Assembly: GCF_002094885.1 (NCBI RefSeq)
Contig: NZ_MSIT01000007.1
Span: 62,001 to 126,000, forward strand
Length of the DNA: 64,000 nucleotides
Direction: 5' to 3'
Source of the DNA: Salibaculum halophilum
Lineage (GTDB): Bacteria; Pseudomonadota; Alphaproteobacteria; Rhodobacterales; Rhodobacteraceae
Below, piece after piece: positions 35,855-45,079 of this stretch. Within the stretch, counting starts at the first letter, position 1, and each line of letters begins with the position of its first letter. The position numbers were made by a program, and so were the translations under genes. The notes under the pieces are model-generated. The model was not told the DNA's origin. It did no database searches and was given only the letters and a program-made list of their open reading frames with translations.

Positions 35855-37210
35855 CTACTCCGCGTCGGGGCCGAGCGCCGTCAGCCCCTTGAGGATGTCG
35901 ATGGCATAGGCCAGCTGGTAGTCCTGTTCGCGCAACTGGGCGGCCTCCTCGGCACGCTCGCGGTCCTCCTCGATCTGGCGGACTTCGTCTTCTGACAGGC
36001 TGTCATTTTCCAGCGCGCCGCGCAGGTCCGACTCCGACCGGAAGCCGGGTGTCTCCTCCTCGTCCTCTTGCGCGGCCTCTTCTGGCGCGCGTCGCGGCTG
36101 CTGGACGATGATGTCGGGCGAAATGCCCAGCGCCTGAATCGACCGGCCCGACGGCGTGTAATAGCGCTGGGTCGTCAGGCGCATGGCGCTGTCACCGCGC
36201 AGGGGCATCACCGTCTGCACCGACCCCTTGCCGAAGGACTTGGTGCCCACGACGATGGCGCGGCGATGATCCTGCAGCGCGCCGGCCACGATTTCCGAGG
36301 CCGAAGCCGATCCGCCGTTGATCAGCACCACGATGGGCTTGCCCTCGGTCAAGTCGCCCTCTTCGGCGTTCCAGCGCTGGCCGTCCTCGGGCGCGCGGCC
36401 GCGGGTCGAGACGATTTCGCCCGCGTCGAGAAAAGCGTCCGACACCGCGATCGCCTGATTGAGCAGCCCGCCGGGGTTGTTGCGCAGATCGATGACGAAG
36501 CCGTTGACGTTGTCCATACCGCCGGCTTCCTCGACCTTCTCGGCCAGTTGTTCCTTGAGGTTGGGATAGGTCTGGTCCGAGAAGGTGACCAGGCGCAGGA
36601 CCACCGTTTCGCCCTCGATCCGGCTGCGCACGGCCGTCAGGGTGATGGTATCGCGCACGATGGAGACCTCGAAGGGCTGCTCGACCCCCTCGCGGACCAC
36701 GGTGATGGTAATCTCCGACCCAACCGGCCCGCGCATCCTCTCGACGGCCTCGTCGAGCGTCAGGCCCATCAGGTTCTCGCCGTCAACGCCGGTGATGAAA
36801 TCACCCGCCTCGATCCCGGCGGCATCGGCCGGCGTGCCGTCGATGGGCGAGACGACCTTGACGAAGCCTTCCTCCTGCGTGACCTCGATCCCAAGGCCGC
36901 CGAATTCGCCGCGCGTCTGGGTGCGCATTTCCTCGGCGTCTTCGGGCGAAAGATAGCTGGAATGCGGGTCAAGCGAAGACAGCATCCCGTCGATGGCAGC
37001 CTCGATCAGTTCGGATTCGTCGGCCTCCTCGACGTATTCCGAGCGGATGCGTTCGAAGACATCGCCGAACAGGTCCAGCTGTTCGTAAACGCTGGCGTTG
37101 TTCTGCGCTTCCTGCGCGATCAGGGGCCCGGCGATCTGCGTGGTGGCGACGGCGCCCAGCAGGATGCCGCCCGTCGCGGCCATTGCGAATTTCTTCATCA
37201 TGTTCCTCAT
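35855..37210 (-). CDS. ctpA: Carboxyl-terminal processing protease (S41)
   Basis: A 451-residue periplasmic serine protease. It has an N-terminal signal/anchor (MKKFAMAATGGILLGAVATT), a PDZ domain (about residues 90-165; GDFITGVDGENLMGLTLDEA), and the catalytic Ser in GGSASASEIVAGALQ with Lys in GTKSFGKGSVQTVM. The C-terminal 75 residues are strongly acidic and probably coiled (EDEVRQIEEDRERAEEAAQL). ATG 37210 lies 18 bases after envC, so the genes gpmI–envC–ctpA form an operon. Such proteases trim envelope hydrolases; the envC neighbour is consistent with that. Confidence 0.93.
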   Translation of the reverse strand: MRNMMKKFAMAATGGILLGAVATTQIAGPLIAQEAQNNASVYEQLDLFGDVFERIRSEYVEEADESELIEAAIDGMLSSLDPHSSYLSPEDAEEMRTQTRGEFGGLGIEVTQEEGFVKVVSPIDGTPADAAGIEAGDFITGVDGENLMGLTLDEAVERMRGPVGSEITITVVREGVEQPFEVSIVRDTITLTAVRSRIEGETVVLRLVTFSDQTYPNLKEQLAEKVEEAGGMDNVNGFVIDLRNNPGGLLNQAIAVSDAFLDAGEIVSTRGRAPEDGQRWNAEEGDLTEGKPIVVLINGGSASASEIVAGALQDHRRAIVVGTKSFGKGSVQTVMPLRGDSAMRLTTQRYYTPSGRSIQALGISPDIIVQQPRRAPEEAAQEDEEETPGFRSESDLRGALENDSLSEDEVRQIEEDRERAEEAAQLREQDYQLAYAIDILKGLTALGPDAE

Positions 37211-37227
37211 GTCGTTTCGGGCCCGTT

Positions 37228-38349
37228 TCAATCGTAGGAAAACCACGCGGCGGGATCGCCGGCACCTTGCCCGTCTCGAACCTCGAGATAAAGCGTTTCG
37301 GGCCGGTTCGAGGCTGCGCCCTGTCGGGTCTCGGTCAAAATAGCTTGAGCGTCGCCTGTGTCGCCCCCCATCAGCCCCACCGGCGCCCCCTCTGGGAGGA
37401 CCTGTCCGGCCTCGCCGAAGATGCGGTCCAGCCCCGCGAAGACCCAGAGCACGTCCGGCGCGGGTTCAAGGATCACGACCTTGCCGTAGTCGAGAAGCGG
37501 CCCGGCATAGCGCACCGTCGCGGCGGCGGGTGCACTGACCAGCGCCTTGGGACGGGTTGCAATCACAAGGCCCGGGCGTTCGATCCCGGCGGCGTCGGCC
37601 TCGCCGAAGCGGCGCAGGACGCGCCCGTTCACCGGCAGGGCCAGCTGCCCCTTGAGCGCGGTCGCATCCGGGGCGGGCGGGGCATCCGCCGCGGCACCGG
37701 TTTGGGCCAGGCTGCTGGCGAAGGCGGCGAGGGTTTCGGTGTTGTCCAGCAAGAGCGCGGTCCGGACGGGGTCCTCGGAAAACCGGCGCGGCAGATCGGT
37801 GCGGTCCGACACCGCCTCGGACAGGGTGGCCCGGGCCTCCTGTGCGGCGGTCAGCCCTTTTTGCAGGGCCTCCAGCGAATGGGCGCGCAGGGTGCGCAGG
37901 GTCTCGACTTCCTGCAGCTGCGCGCGCAGCCTGTCGACCTTGTCCTGCAGGCCGGGCGTGACATCGGCCAGGATCATGCCTGCGCGGGCCGTTCCGGTCG
38001 GCCCCGACGGGTGCAGCATCAACAGCGGCGTCGGCGCCCGGCCCATGCGTTGCAACACGCCCAGCAGCCGGGCAACCTCGTCCGAGCGCGCGTCGAGGTC
38101 GCGGGTCAGGGTGCGTTCGCGGATCGCGGCGCGGCGCAAACCATCGCGCAGGGCGGTCATGCCGTCCTCGTAGGCGCGCAGCGTCTCGGTCAGGGCCGCG
38201 ATGCGGTCCTCGGCCGACTGCGCCCGGTCCAGCGCGACAGAGGCGGCTTCCAGGTCACGGGCGGCCTGTCGGGCGGCCTCGGCTGCGCTGTCCCGGGCCG
38301 TGGCGCCGCCTGCAATGAGGCACAGGACAACCGCGAGCGCCCGGATCAT
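37228..38349 (-). CDS. envC: Murein hydrolase activator EnvC-like protein (degenerate LytM)
   Basis: A 373-residue exported protein: signal peptide (cleavage near TARD, residue 19), long coiled coil (about residues 20-220), and a C-terminal M23/LytM domain (about 250-370) that lacks the usual HxxxD and HxH zinc ligands, as in activators of amidases. It overlaps gpmI as ATGA and is followed by ctpA after 18 bases. EnvC activates amidases at the division septum; here the neighbour protease may regulate it. Confidence 0.85.
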   Translation of the reverse strand: MIRALAVVLCLIAGGATARDSAAEAARQAARDLEAASVALDRAQSAEDRIAALTETLRAYEDGMTALRDGLRRAAIRERTLTRDLDARSDEVARLLGVLQRMGRAPTPLLMLHPSGPTGTARAGMILADVTPGLQDKVDRLRAQLQEVETLRTLRAHSLEALQKGLTAAQEARATLSEAVSDRTDLPRRFSEDPVRTALLLDNTETLAAFASSLAQTGAAADAPPAPDATALKGQLALPVNGRVLRRFGEADAAGIERPGLVIATRPKALVSAPAAATVRYAGPLLDYGKVVILEPAPDVLWVFAGLDRIFGEAGQVLPEGAPVGLMGGDTGDAQAILTETRQGAASNRPETLYLEVRDGQGAGDPAAWFSYD

Positions 38350-39872
38350 CGCGTGATCAGGCTTTCCCCGGTCATCTCCGGGGGTGCGTCGAGCGCCAGC
38401 AGGTCGAGCAGCGTCGGTGCCAGATCGGCCAGGCGCCCGTCGCGCAGGCCCGCGCCCTGCGGCCCGCCGACGAGGATCACCGGCACGGGGTTCGTGGTAT
38501 GGGACGTATGCGGCCCGCCGGTTTCGGGGTCCACCATGGTTTCGCAGTTGCCGTGATCGGCGGTGACGATCATTGCGCCGCCGGCCGCCTCCAGCGCCGC
38601 CAGAACCCGGCCCAGCCCGGCATCCACCGCCTCGCAGGCGGCCCGGGCCGCGTCCAGGTCGCCGGTGTGGCCGACCATGTCGGGGTTGGCGTAGTTGCAC
38701 ACGATCAGGTCATACCCGTTTTCGATGGCGCCGACGAAGGCCTGCGTGACCTCGCCCGCCGACATCTCGGGCTGCATGTCGTAGGTCGCGACCCGGGGCG
38801 AGGGCGCCATGTGGCGATCCTCGCCCTCTTCCGGCACCTCCTTGCCGCCGTTGAGGAAAAAGGTGACGTGGGGATATTTCTCGGTCTCGGCGACGCGGAA
38901 CTGGCGCAACCCCTTCGCAGCCGCCCAGGCGCCGAGCGTGTTCACGATCTCCTGCTTGGGATAGCAGGTGGTCATGAAGGCGCTGTGGTCGGTGGAATAA
39001 TCCACCATGCCCAGAAGGCCGGCCAGTTCGGGCCGGCCGGTAACGTCGAATTCGGCAAAATCGGGGTCGCCGATGGCGCGCAGGATTTCCCGCGCGCGGT
39101 CGGCGCGGAAGTTCAGGCAGAAGACCCCGTCGCCATCCTGCACCCCGGCGTAATCGCCGACCACCGTTGCAGGCAGGAATTCGTCGGTCAGGTCCTGGTC
39201 GTAATAGCCTTCGACGATGTCCGCTGGCGACAGTGCGCCGCCCTGTGCGCCCTTGCCCTCGACGATGGCGCGATAGGCGGATTCGATCCGATCCCAGCGG
39301 GTGTCGCGGTCCATCGCGTAATAGCGACCGGTGACGGTGCCGATGCGGGCAGTCTCGGGCAGGGCGGCTTCCAGCCGCCGCAGGAACCCCGCCCCGGATT
39401 TCGGCGATACGTCGCGACCGTCGGTGATCGCGTGCAGCACGACCGGAACGCCCAGCCCGGTTATGGCGTCGACCGCCGCGAGCGTGTGGTCGATGTGCCC
39501 GTGAACGCCCCCGTCCGAGACGAGGCCCATCAGGTGCGCGGTGCCGTGCGTGACCTGTAGCTCCTCGATGAAGGACATCAGCGCGTCGTTCTCGGCAAAG
39601 CGGCCCTCCTCGATCGCCAGGTCGATCTGGCCCAGGTCCATCGCGACGATCCGGCCGGCGCCGATGTTGGTGTGCCCGACCTCGGAGTTGCCCATCTGCC
39701 CGCCGGGCAGGCCCACGTCCTTGCCGTGGGTGACGAGCCGGGCCGTGGGGCAATCACGCGTGATCCGGTCGAAGTTGGGCGTTTCGGCCAGCGCGGGGGC
39801 GTTGGCCTGCGTGTCGGCGCGGTCTCCCCAACCGTCGAGAATGCACAGAACTACGGGGTGCGGGGCGGTCAT
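38346..39872 (-). CDS. gpmI: 2,3-bisphosphoglycerate-independent phosphoglycerate mutase
   Basis: A 508-residue dimanganese enzyme interconverting 3- and 2-phosphoglycerate. The catalytic Ser63 lies in GNSEVGHTNIGAG; further metal ligands sit in LCILDGWGD, NYANPDMVGHTGD and VTADHGNCE. ATG 39872 gives the conserved start after a clear upstream gap of 97 bases to rlmH. First gene of the gpmI–envC–ctpA unit. Confidence 0.95.
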   Translation of the reverse strand: MTAPHPVVLCILDGWGDRADTQANAPALAETPNFDRITRDCPTARLVTHGKDVGLPGGQMGNSEVGHTNIGAGRIVAMDLGQIDLAIEEGRFAENDALMSFIEELQVTHGTAHLMGLVSDGGVHGHIDHTLAAVDAITGLGVPVVLHAITDGRDVSPKSGAGFLRRLEAALPETARIGTVTGRYYAMDRDTRWDRIESAYRAIVEGKGAQGGALSPADIVEGYYDQDLTDEFLPATVVGDYAGVQDGDGVFCLNFRADRAREILRAIGDPDFAEFDVTGRPELAGLLGMVDYSTDHSAFMTTCYPKQEIVNTLGAWAAAKGLRQFRVAETEKYPHVTFFLNGGKEVPEEGEDRHMAPSPRVATYDMQPEMSAGEVTQAFVGAIENGYDLIVCNYANPDMVGHTGDLDAARAACEAVDAGLGRVLAALEAAGGAMIVTADHGNCETMVDPETGGPHTSHTTNPVPVILVGGPQGAGLRDGRLADLAPTLLDLLALDAPPEMTGESLITR

Positions 39873-39969
39873 GGCGCTCTCCTGCTGTCGCGGGGTTGCT
39901 TCTAGCGCATGGCGCGAGGCGGGAAAACCGCCGCCATGCGCCCCGGGCCGAAAATCGCGCGGCGCAGGA

Positions 39970-40440
39970 TCAGGCCCGGTGGTAGGGCGCACCCGCCAGG
40001 ATCGCCGCCGCACGATAGAGTTGCTCGGCGAGCATCACCCGCGCCAGCATGTGCGGCCAGACCATCGGCCCGAAGGACAGCGCCAAGTCGGCCCGGGCGC
40101 GCAGGGCCGGGTCGATCCCCTCCGCCCCGCCGATCACGACGGCCAGGTCGCTGCGCCCCTCGTCGCGCCATTTTCCAAGCTGGCCGGCAAAGTCGGGGGA
40201 CGTCATGGCCTTGCCGCGCTCGTCGAGGCAGCAAACCGCGGCCCCGGCCGGGATCGCCTTGGCAAGCCGTGCGCCCTCGGCCGCCATGCCGCCGCCCTTG
40301 CGGTCCTCGACCTCCTGCAGCGTGATCGGCCCGAGGCCAAGGCCCCGGCCCGTCCTGTCGAACCGCTGCGTGTAATCGTCGAACAACGCCTTTTCCGGCC
40401 CCTGCCGGAGCCGGCCCACCGCGCAGATCGTGACCCGCAT
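39970..40440 (-). CDS. rlmH: 23S rRNA pseudouridine-1915 N3-methyltransferase
   Basis: A 156-residue SPOUT methyltransferase. VVIGGAEGIDP and the LSFGPMVWPHMLARVMLAEQ knot region are diagnostic. It methylates pseudouridine 1915 in helix 69 of 23S rRNA on the assembled ribosome. The ATG shares one base with the rsfS stop (TGATG), so the two ribosome-linked genes are translationally coupled. Confidence 0.95.
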   Translation of the reverse strand: MRVTICAVGRLRQGPEKALFDDYTQRFDRTGRGLGLGPITLQEVEDRKGGGMAAEGARLAKAIPAGAAVCCLDERGKAMTSPDFAGQLGKWRDEGRSDLAVVIGGAEGIDPALRARADLALSFGPMVWPHMLARVMLAEQLYRAAAILAGAPYHRA

Positions 40441-40907
40441 CAGCCGGAGGTGACGGCGCCATCCTCGCCGGGGGCCAGCCACATCTTCTCGAGCTGGTAG
40501 AACTCGCGCACTTCGGGGCGGAAGATGTGGACGATCACGTCGCCGGTGTCGATCAGCACCCAGTCGCCGCTGTCCTTGCCCTCGACCTTCGACAGGATGC
40601 CGAAGGCGTGCTTGAGACGGTCGGTCAACTTTTCGGACATGGCCGCCACCTGGCGGCTGGACCGGCCCGAGGCGATCACCATGTAATCGCCCATTTCGGA
40701 CTTGCCGCGCAGATCGACCTGCACGACGTCCTCGGCCCTGTCATCGGAGAGTGAGTCAAGCACGGCGGCCAGCGTTGCGGCGGCTGTGGCCTGAGTTGGT
40801 GCGCCCGTCACCGGGGCCCCGTCATCTGCGGCCCGCGCCGCGAATGATGTAAGAGACAGAACATCGTCCTCCTGCAAGAGCGCCGCCAAGGCCCCGGCGC
40901 TGGGCAT
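40440..40907 (-). CDS. rsfS: Ribosome silencing factor RsfS
   Basis: A 155-residue RsfS/Iojap protein that binds uL14 and blocks subunit joining in starved cells. The core DRAEDVVQVDLRGKSEMGDY, IASGRSSRQVAAM and WVLIDTGDVIVHIF motifs are present. The first about 45 residues precede the core and are low-complexity Ala/Thr, longer than in most homologues, so an internal start is possible. It is followed by rlmH. Confidence 0.92.
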   Translation of the reverse strand: MPSAGALAALLQEDDVLSLTSFAARAADDGAPVTGAPTQATAAATLAAVLDSLSDDRAEDVVQVDLRGKSEMGDYMVIASGRSSRQVAAMSEKLTDRLKHAFGILSKVEGKDSGDWVLIDTGDVIVHIFRPEVREFYQLEKMWLAPGEDGAVTSG

Positions 40908-41009
40908 GCAACAAAGCTAGCAAGCAACCCATGACATTTCAATGTATCCCCGCCGCAAGGCGACCGCGCGCCACTTGCGAGTCCGGCCCGGCCGGTATAC
41001 TTTTCACAT

Positions 41010-41096
41010 ATGACCCGTGTTTTCGACATGGATGACCGCGCGCGCCTGCCCTGGCGGTTCTTCGGCGCCCGGATGGCCATTCTCGCCCGTCCGTGA
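41010..41096 (+). CDS. Possible 28-codon ORF upstream of leuC
   Basis: ATG 41010 to TGA 41096 encodes 28 residues, 75 bases before leuC. A TATACT hexamer lies just upstream (40996-41001), so this may be the first ATG on the leuC transcript. It contains only two Leu and no run of Leu codons, so a classical leucine attenuator is not supported. There is no Shine-Dalgarno; it may simply be chance. Confidence 0.25.
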   Translation: MTRVFDMDDRARLPWRFFGARMAILARP

Positions 41097-41171
41097 CGGC
41101 CTGCGCGTGCCCCCCTGGCACGCAGCCCAGACGCGCTCACCCCCATATTCATTCAGCCAACGAGGACTCTC

Positions 41172-42578
41172 ATGTCCGGCAAGACACTCTATGACAAGAT
41201 CTGGGACGCCCACCTGGCCCACGAGGCCGAGGACGGCACCAGCCTGCTCTACATCGACCGCCACTTGGTGCACGAGGTGACCAGCCCGCAGGCCTTCGAG
41301 GGGCTGCGCATGGCCGGCCGCACCGTCCGCGCGCCCGACAAGACCATCGCGGTGCCCGACCACAACGTGCCCACGACCGAGGGCCGCGAGAACCCAGACC
41401 AGATGCCTGCCGACAGCCGCACCCAGGTGGCCGCGTTGGACACCAACGCCAAGGATTTCGGCATCCATTACTACCCGGTCAGCGACGTGCGGCAAGGAAT
41501 CGTGCACATCGTCGGCCCGGAACAGGGCTGGACCCTGCCGGGGATGACCGTCGTCTGCGGCGACAGCCACACCGCCACCCACGGCGCCTTCGGGGCGCTG
41601 GCCCACGGCATCGGCACCTCCGAGGTCGAGCACGTGCTGGCCACCCAGACCCTGATCCAGAAGAAATCCAAGAACATGAAGGTCGAGATCACCGGCAAGC
41701 TGCCGCCCGGTGTCACGGCAAAGGACATCACCATGGCGGTGATCGGCGAGACGGGCACTGCCGGCGGCACCGGCTACGTCATCGAGTACTGCGGTGAGGC
41801 GATCCGCGAGCTGTCCATCGAGGGCCGCATGACGATCTGCAACATGGCGATCGAGGGCGGCGCCCGCGCCGGGCTGATCGCGCCGGACGACAAGACCTTA
41901 GACTACATCAAGGGCCGACCCCACGCCCCCAAGGGTGCCCAGTGGGAGGCCGCGATGGCCTGGTGGCAGACCCTGCACTCGGACCCGGACGCGCACTGGG
42001 ACAAGGTCGTCACCCTGCGTGGCGAGGACATCGCGCCGCTCGTCACCTGGGGCACCTCGCCCGAGGACGTGCTGCCGATCGACGCGGTGGTTCCCGCGCC
42101 CGACAGCTTCGAGGGCGGCAAGGTCGGTGCGGCCCAGCGCGCGCTGGACTACATGGGCCTGACCCCGGGGCAGAAACTGTCGGATATCGAGATCGACACG
42201 GTCTTCATCGGCTCTTGCACCAACGGCCGGATCGAGGATCTGCGCGCCGCCGCCGAGATCCTGCGCGGCAAGAAGGTCAAGGACGGCCTGCGCGCCATGG
42301 TCGTTCCCGGCTCGGGCCTCGTGCGTGCCCAGGCCGAAGAAGAGGGCCTTGCCGACATCTTCAAGCAAGCCGGGTTCGAATGGCGCATGGCTGGCTGTTC
42401 CATGTGCCTGGCCATGAACCCCGACCAGCTGGCCGAGGGTGAACGCTGCGTCTCGACCTCCAACCGCAACTTCGAGGGGCGTCAGGGTTACAAGGGCCGC
42501 ACGCACCTCGCCTCGCCCGCCATGGCCGCCGCTGCCGCCGTGACCGGCAAGCTGACGGATGTGCGGGAGATCGTGTAA
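41172..42578 (+). CDS. leuC: 3-isopropylmalate dehydratase, large subunit
   Basis: A 468-residue aconitase-family protein that holds the [4Fe-4S] cluster for isomerising 2- to 3-isopropylmalate in leucine synthesis. Cluster cysteines are in [12 protein letters not shown] and [26 protein letters not shown] and AMTICNM-type blocks ([14 protein letters not shown]) are conserved. Its stop shares one base with the start of the DUF429 gene. leuD follows about 700 bases on. Confidence 0.97.
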   Translation: MSGKTLYDKIWDAHLAHEAEDGTSLLYIDRHLVHEVTSPQAFEGLRMAGRTVRAPDKTIAVPDHNVPTTEGRENPDQMPADSRTQVAALDTNAKDFGIHYYPVSDVRQGIVHIVGPEQGWTLPGMTVVCGDSHTATHGAFGALAHGIGTSEVEHVLATQTLIQKKSKNMKVEITGKLPPGVTAKDITMAVIGETGTAGGTGYVIEYCGEAIRELSIEGRMTICNMAIEGGARAGLIAPDDKTLDYIKGRPHAPKGAQWEAAMAWWQTLHSDPDAHWDKVVTLRGEDIAPLVTWGTSPEDVLPIDAVVPAPDSFEGGKVGAAQRALDYMGLTPGQKLSDIEIDTVFIGSCTNGRIEDLRAAAEILRGKKVKDGLRAMVVPGSGLVRAQAEEEGLADIFKQAGFEWRMAGCSMCLAMNPDQLAEGERCVSTSNRNFEGRQGYKGRTHLASPAMAAAAAVTGKLTDVREIV

Positions 42579-43271
42579 TGCGCGTCGCCGGGATCGACGG
42601 GTGCAGGGACGGCTGGGTCGCCGTCACCGTCGAGTCCGGCGCGTTCGCCGCCGCGACCTGCCGGCACGGGGCCGACCTGCGGCAGATGCTGTCAGGTCTC
42701 GCGGCGGATATGGCGATCATCGACATACCGATCGGTCTTTCGTCGGGGCCGGCCGGCCGGTCGGTCGAAAAGGCAATGCGTGATTTGCTCAGGGGCAAGG
42801 CCTCCTCTGTCTTCAACGCGCCCTGCCGGCAGGCCCTCGATGCGGCATCATACGAAGAGGCCTCGCGCCGGAACGCCGAGGTTCTGGACGTCGGGTTGTC
42901 GCGACAGACTTACGGCATCATGCCCAAGATTGCCGAGGCCGACCGGACCATCGCCGGCTTCGGCCAAGACCGCGTCAGGGAAGGCCACCCCGAAGTGTCC
43001 TTTTGCGTTGCCGATGGGTTGCCGATTGTCGCGAACAAGTCCACGGCCAAGGGTATGCTCTGGCGCGCCGGGGTCCTGCAGCGGCTGGGCTTCGATCTAG
43101 GGGGCGCTCGCGCGCAGTCTGCCGGACACGCTCCGGGCCAAACCGGACGATGTCATGGATGCCGCGATCCTGTGCTGGTCGGCGCAGCGGGCTGCGCTGG
43201 GCACCAGCCGATCCATTCCGCCCACCCCCGCCACGGATGATCGGGGCCTGACGATGTCAATCACCGCCTGA
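42578..43271 (+). pseudogene. DUF429 protein, frameshifted near the 3' end
   Basis: The first 175 codons encode a DUF429 protein ([57 protein letters not shown]). At a G5 run (43100-43104) the frame shifts: the annotated frame continues as an arginine/glycine-rich tail to 43240, whereas removing one G restores LPDTLRAKPDDVMDAAILCW and a TGA at 43269-43271. The latter matches the family's conserved DDVxDA end. So either one G was gained or the read has a homopolymer error. DUF429 has an RNase H-like fold and unknown function. It lies between leuC and leuD, and is coupled to leuC. Confidence 0.8.
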
Positions 43272-43291
43272 TACGGCGAAGGAGAGAGAAA

Positions 43292-43897
43292 ATGCAGAAA
43301 TTTGACAAACTCACCGGAATTGCCGCGCCGTTGCCGCTGGTCAACATCGACACGGACATGATCATCCCCAAGCAGTTCCTCAAGACGATCAAGCGGTCCG
43401 GGCTGGGCGTGAACCTGTTCGACGAGATGCGCTATGACCGGCAGGGCAATGAAATCCCTGATTTCGTGCTTAACAAGCCTGCCTACCGCGACGCGCAGAT
43501 ACTGGTGGCGGGCGACAATTTCGGCTGCGGCTCGTCGCGCGAACACGCGCCCTGGGCGCTGCTCGATTTCGGCATCCGCTGCGTGATCTCGACCAGCTTT
43601 GCCGACATCTTCTATAACAACTGCTTCAAGAACGGCATCCTGCCCATCGTTCTGCCGCAGGAGGACGTCGACAAGCTGATGGAGGACGCCGAGCGCGGCT
43701 CCAACGCGACCGTGACCGTCGATCTGGAGAGCCAGACGATCAGCGGCCCCGACGGTGGCGAGATCACCTTCGAGGTTGATCCCTGGCGCAAGCATTGTCT
43801 GCTCAACGGGCTGGACGATATCGGCCTGACGCTGGAAAAGGCGCCGGCCATCGACGCCTTCGAAGAGAAAATGCGCGCCGAACGCCCCTGGGTGTGA
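43292..43897 (+). CDS. leuD: 3-isopropylmalate dehydratase, small subunit
   Basis: A 201-residue swivel-domain subunit. [35 protein letters not shown] and [16 protein letters not shown] are the hallmark blocks. It pairs with LeuC. AGGAGAGAGAAA precedes the ATG. A strong hairpin (43910-43933) follows and probably ends the leuCD operon. Confidence 0.97.
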   Translation: MQKFDKLTGIAAPLPLVNIDTDMIIPKQFLKTIKRSGLGVNLFDEMRYDRQGNEIPDFVLNKPAYRDAQILVAGDNFGCGSSREHAPWALLDFGIRCVISTSFADIFYNNCFKNGILPIVLPQEDVDKLMEDAERGSNATVTVDLESQTISGPDGGEITFEVDPWRKHCLLNGLDDIGLTLEKAPAIDAFEEKMRAERPWV

Positions 43898-43909
43898 CAT
43901 ATTTCGGAT

Positions 43910-43933
43910 GGGGCCGGGCAACGATCCGGCCCC
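43910..43933 (+). terminator. Hairpin after leuD
   Basis: GGGGCCGG and CCGGCCCC form an 8-bp stem with an eight-base loop, 13 bases after the leuD stop. The following bases (GGTATCG) lack a T-run, so it is a likely but not ideal terminator. Confidence 0.45.
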
Positions 43934-44125
43934 GGTATCGCCCCAAGTTTTGACAGCCCCTGAACGGCGCTAGTGGCTGGCGCGTACCTGGCCGCTACAT
44001 ATAGATCTTTTCATTTCAGTGCTTTGGAATGGTTGCATTGTCGCACCAGTCTTGCCGCAAAACCGCCCCGTTTCCGCGCCAGCAACAGCGGTGACTTGCG
44101 GCACGACCGGGAAGTGGGCAAAATC

Positions 44126-45079
44126 ATGGCAACAACAAGGCATCGTGACAGGCTCGACACGGGCGAAGGTGCAGACGCGGGTACAAAGGGTCGGCAAAGT
44201 ATCGGCCCTGACCGGATTGAGGATAATGGGGCAGTGGTTTCCCGGATCGCAGGCGCGGTGCTCCGCGCGGCATTGATGGTCATACTGGTGATCCTGCCAT
44301 CGCTGATGGTGGCAGGAACCTCGCATGACACCAATCAGACCGTTGCCCTGGTGGCGCTGGTCGCCGCGCTGTTCACCCTGGCCGAGTACAACTCCGCCTA
44401 CCCCAGCCTCGTCGAATTCCGCTATGCCCCGCCCTTCAACCGGCTGCGCTATATCGTGCTGTTCCTAATGGTCTTCTCGATGGCGATGATCGCCAAGGGC
44501 AAGACCGATCCATCAACGATGACCGACCTGTTCTCGATGTTCGGGGCCCGTCTGGCCGATGTGATGGACTTTCCCTACTCGCCCGTGCGCCTCGTCGTCC
44601 TGATGTTGCCGGACAACGCGCCGGGTCGGCTGGTCTGGGACGTGCGGACCGCCGCCGGGTTGAGCTACCTGATCTCGCTGGTGGGGTTGATCGCCTTCAT
44701 CCTGATCCTGCGCATAAGGGCTTGGCCTAGCCAGGGCGGCGGGGCCTTCAATGTCTGGGTGAACCTTCCCACCTTCGATCCCACGGCCGGCGGCGACGTC
44801 GTGCATCGGCTGGAGCGCGACAGCAACATTAACCTTATATTAGGCTTCCTGCTGCCATTCATGATCCCGGCGATCGTCAAGCTGGCCTCGAGTGTCTTCG
44901 ACCCCATCAGCCTGGCGAATTCACACACGCTGATCTGGACGATGACCGCATGGGCCTTCCTTCCCGCCAGCCTGATCATGAGGGGCATCGCCCTCGGGCG
45001 ACTGGCCCAGATGATCGCGGCGCAGCGGGAACGCGCCTATATGCAGGAGTCCGACGAGGCCGAGCCCTCGGTCGTCTGA
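44126..45079 (+). CDS. Six-helix membrane protein of unknown function
   Basis: A 317-residue protein with about six hydrophobic segments (around residues 45-68, 78-96, 110-128, 175-198, 232-255 and 270-295) and no recognised domain. ATG 44126 is chosen over a longer in-frame start because the sequence before it is not protein-like. The stop overlaps the probable start of the exported EEP-family gene, so both are likely one operon. Confidence 0.7.
   Translation: MATTRHRDRLDTGEGADAGTKGRQSIGPDRIEDNGAVVSRIAGAVLRAALMVILVILPSLMVAGTSHDTNQTVALVALVAALFTLAEYNSAYPSLVEFRYAPPFNRLRYIVLFLMVFSMAMIAKGKTDPSTMTDLFSMFGARLADVMDFPYSPVRLVVLMLPDNAPGRLVWDVRTAAGLSYLISLVGLIAFILILRIRAWPSQGGGAFNVWVNLPTFDPTAGGDVVHRLERDSNINLILGFLLPFMIPAIVKLASSVFDPISLANSHTLIWTMTAWAFLPASLIMRGIALGRLAQMIAAQRERAYMQESDEAEPSVV

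Noticed and set aside
43100-43104. Programmed frameshift in the DUF429 gene
   Set aside because: GGG GGC context does not give a usual +1 site and the shifted product has no meaningful alternative end; indel or sequence error is simpler.
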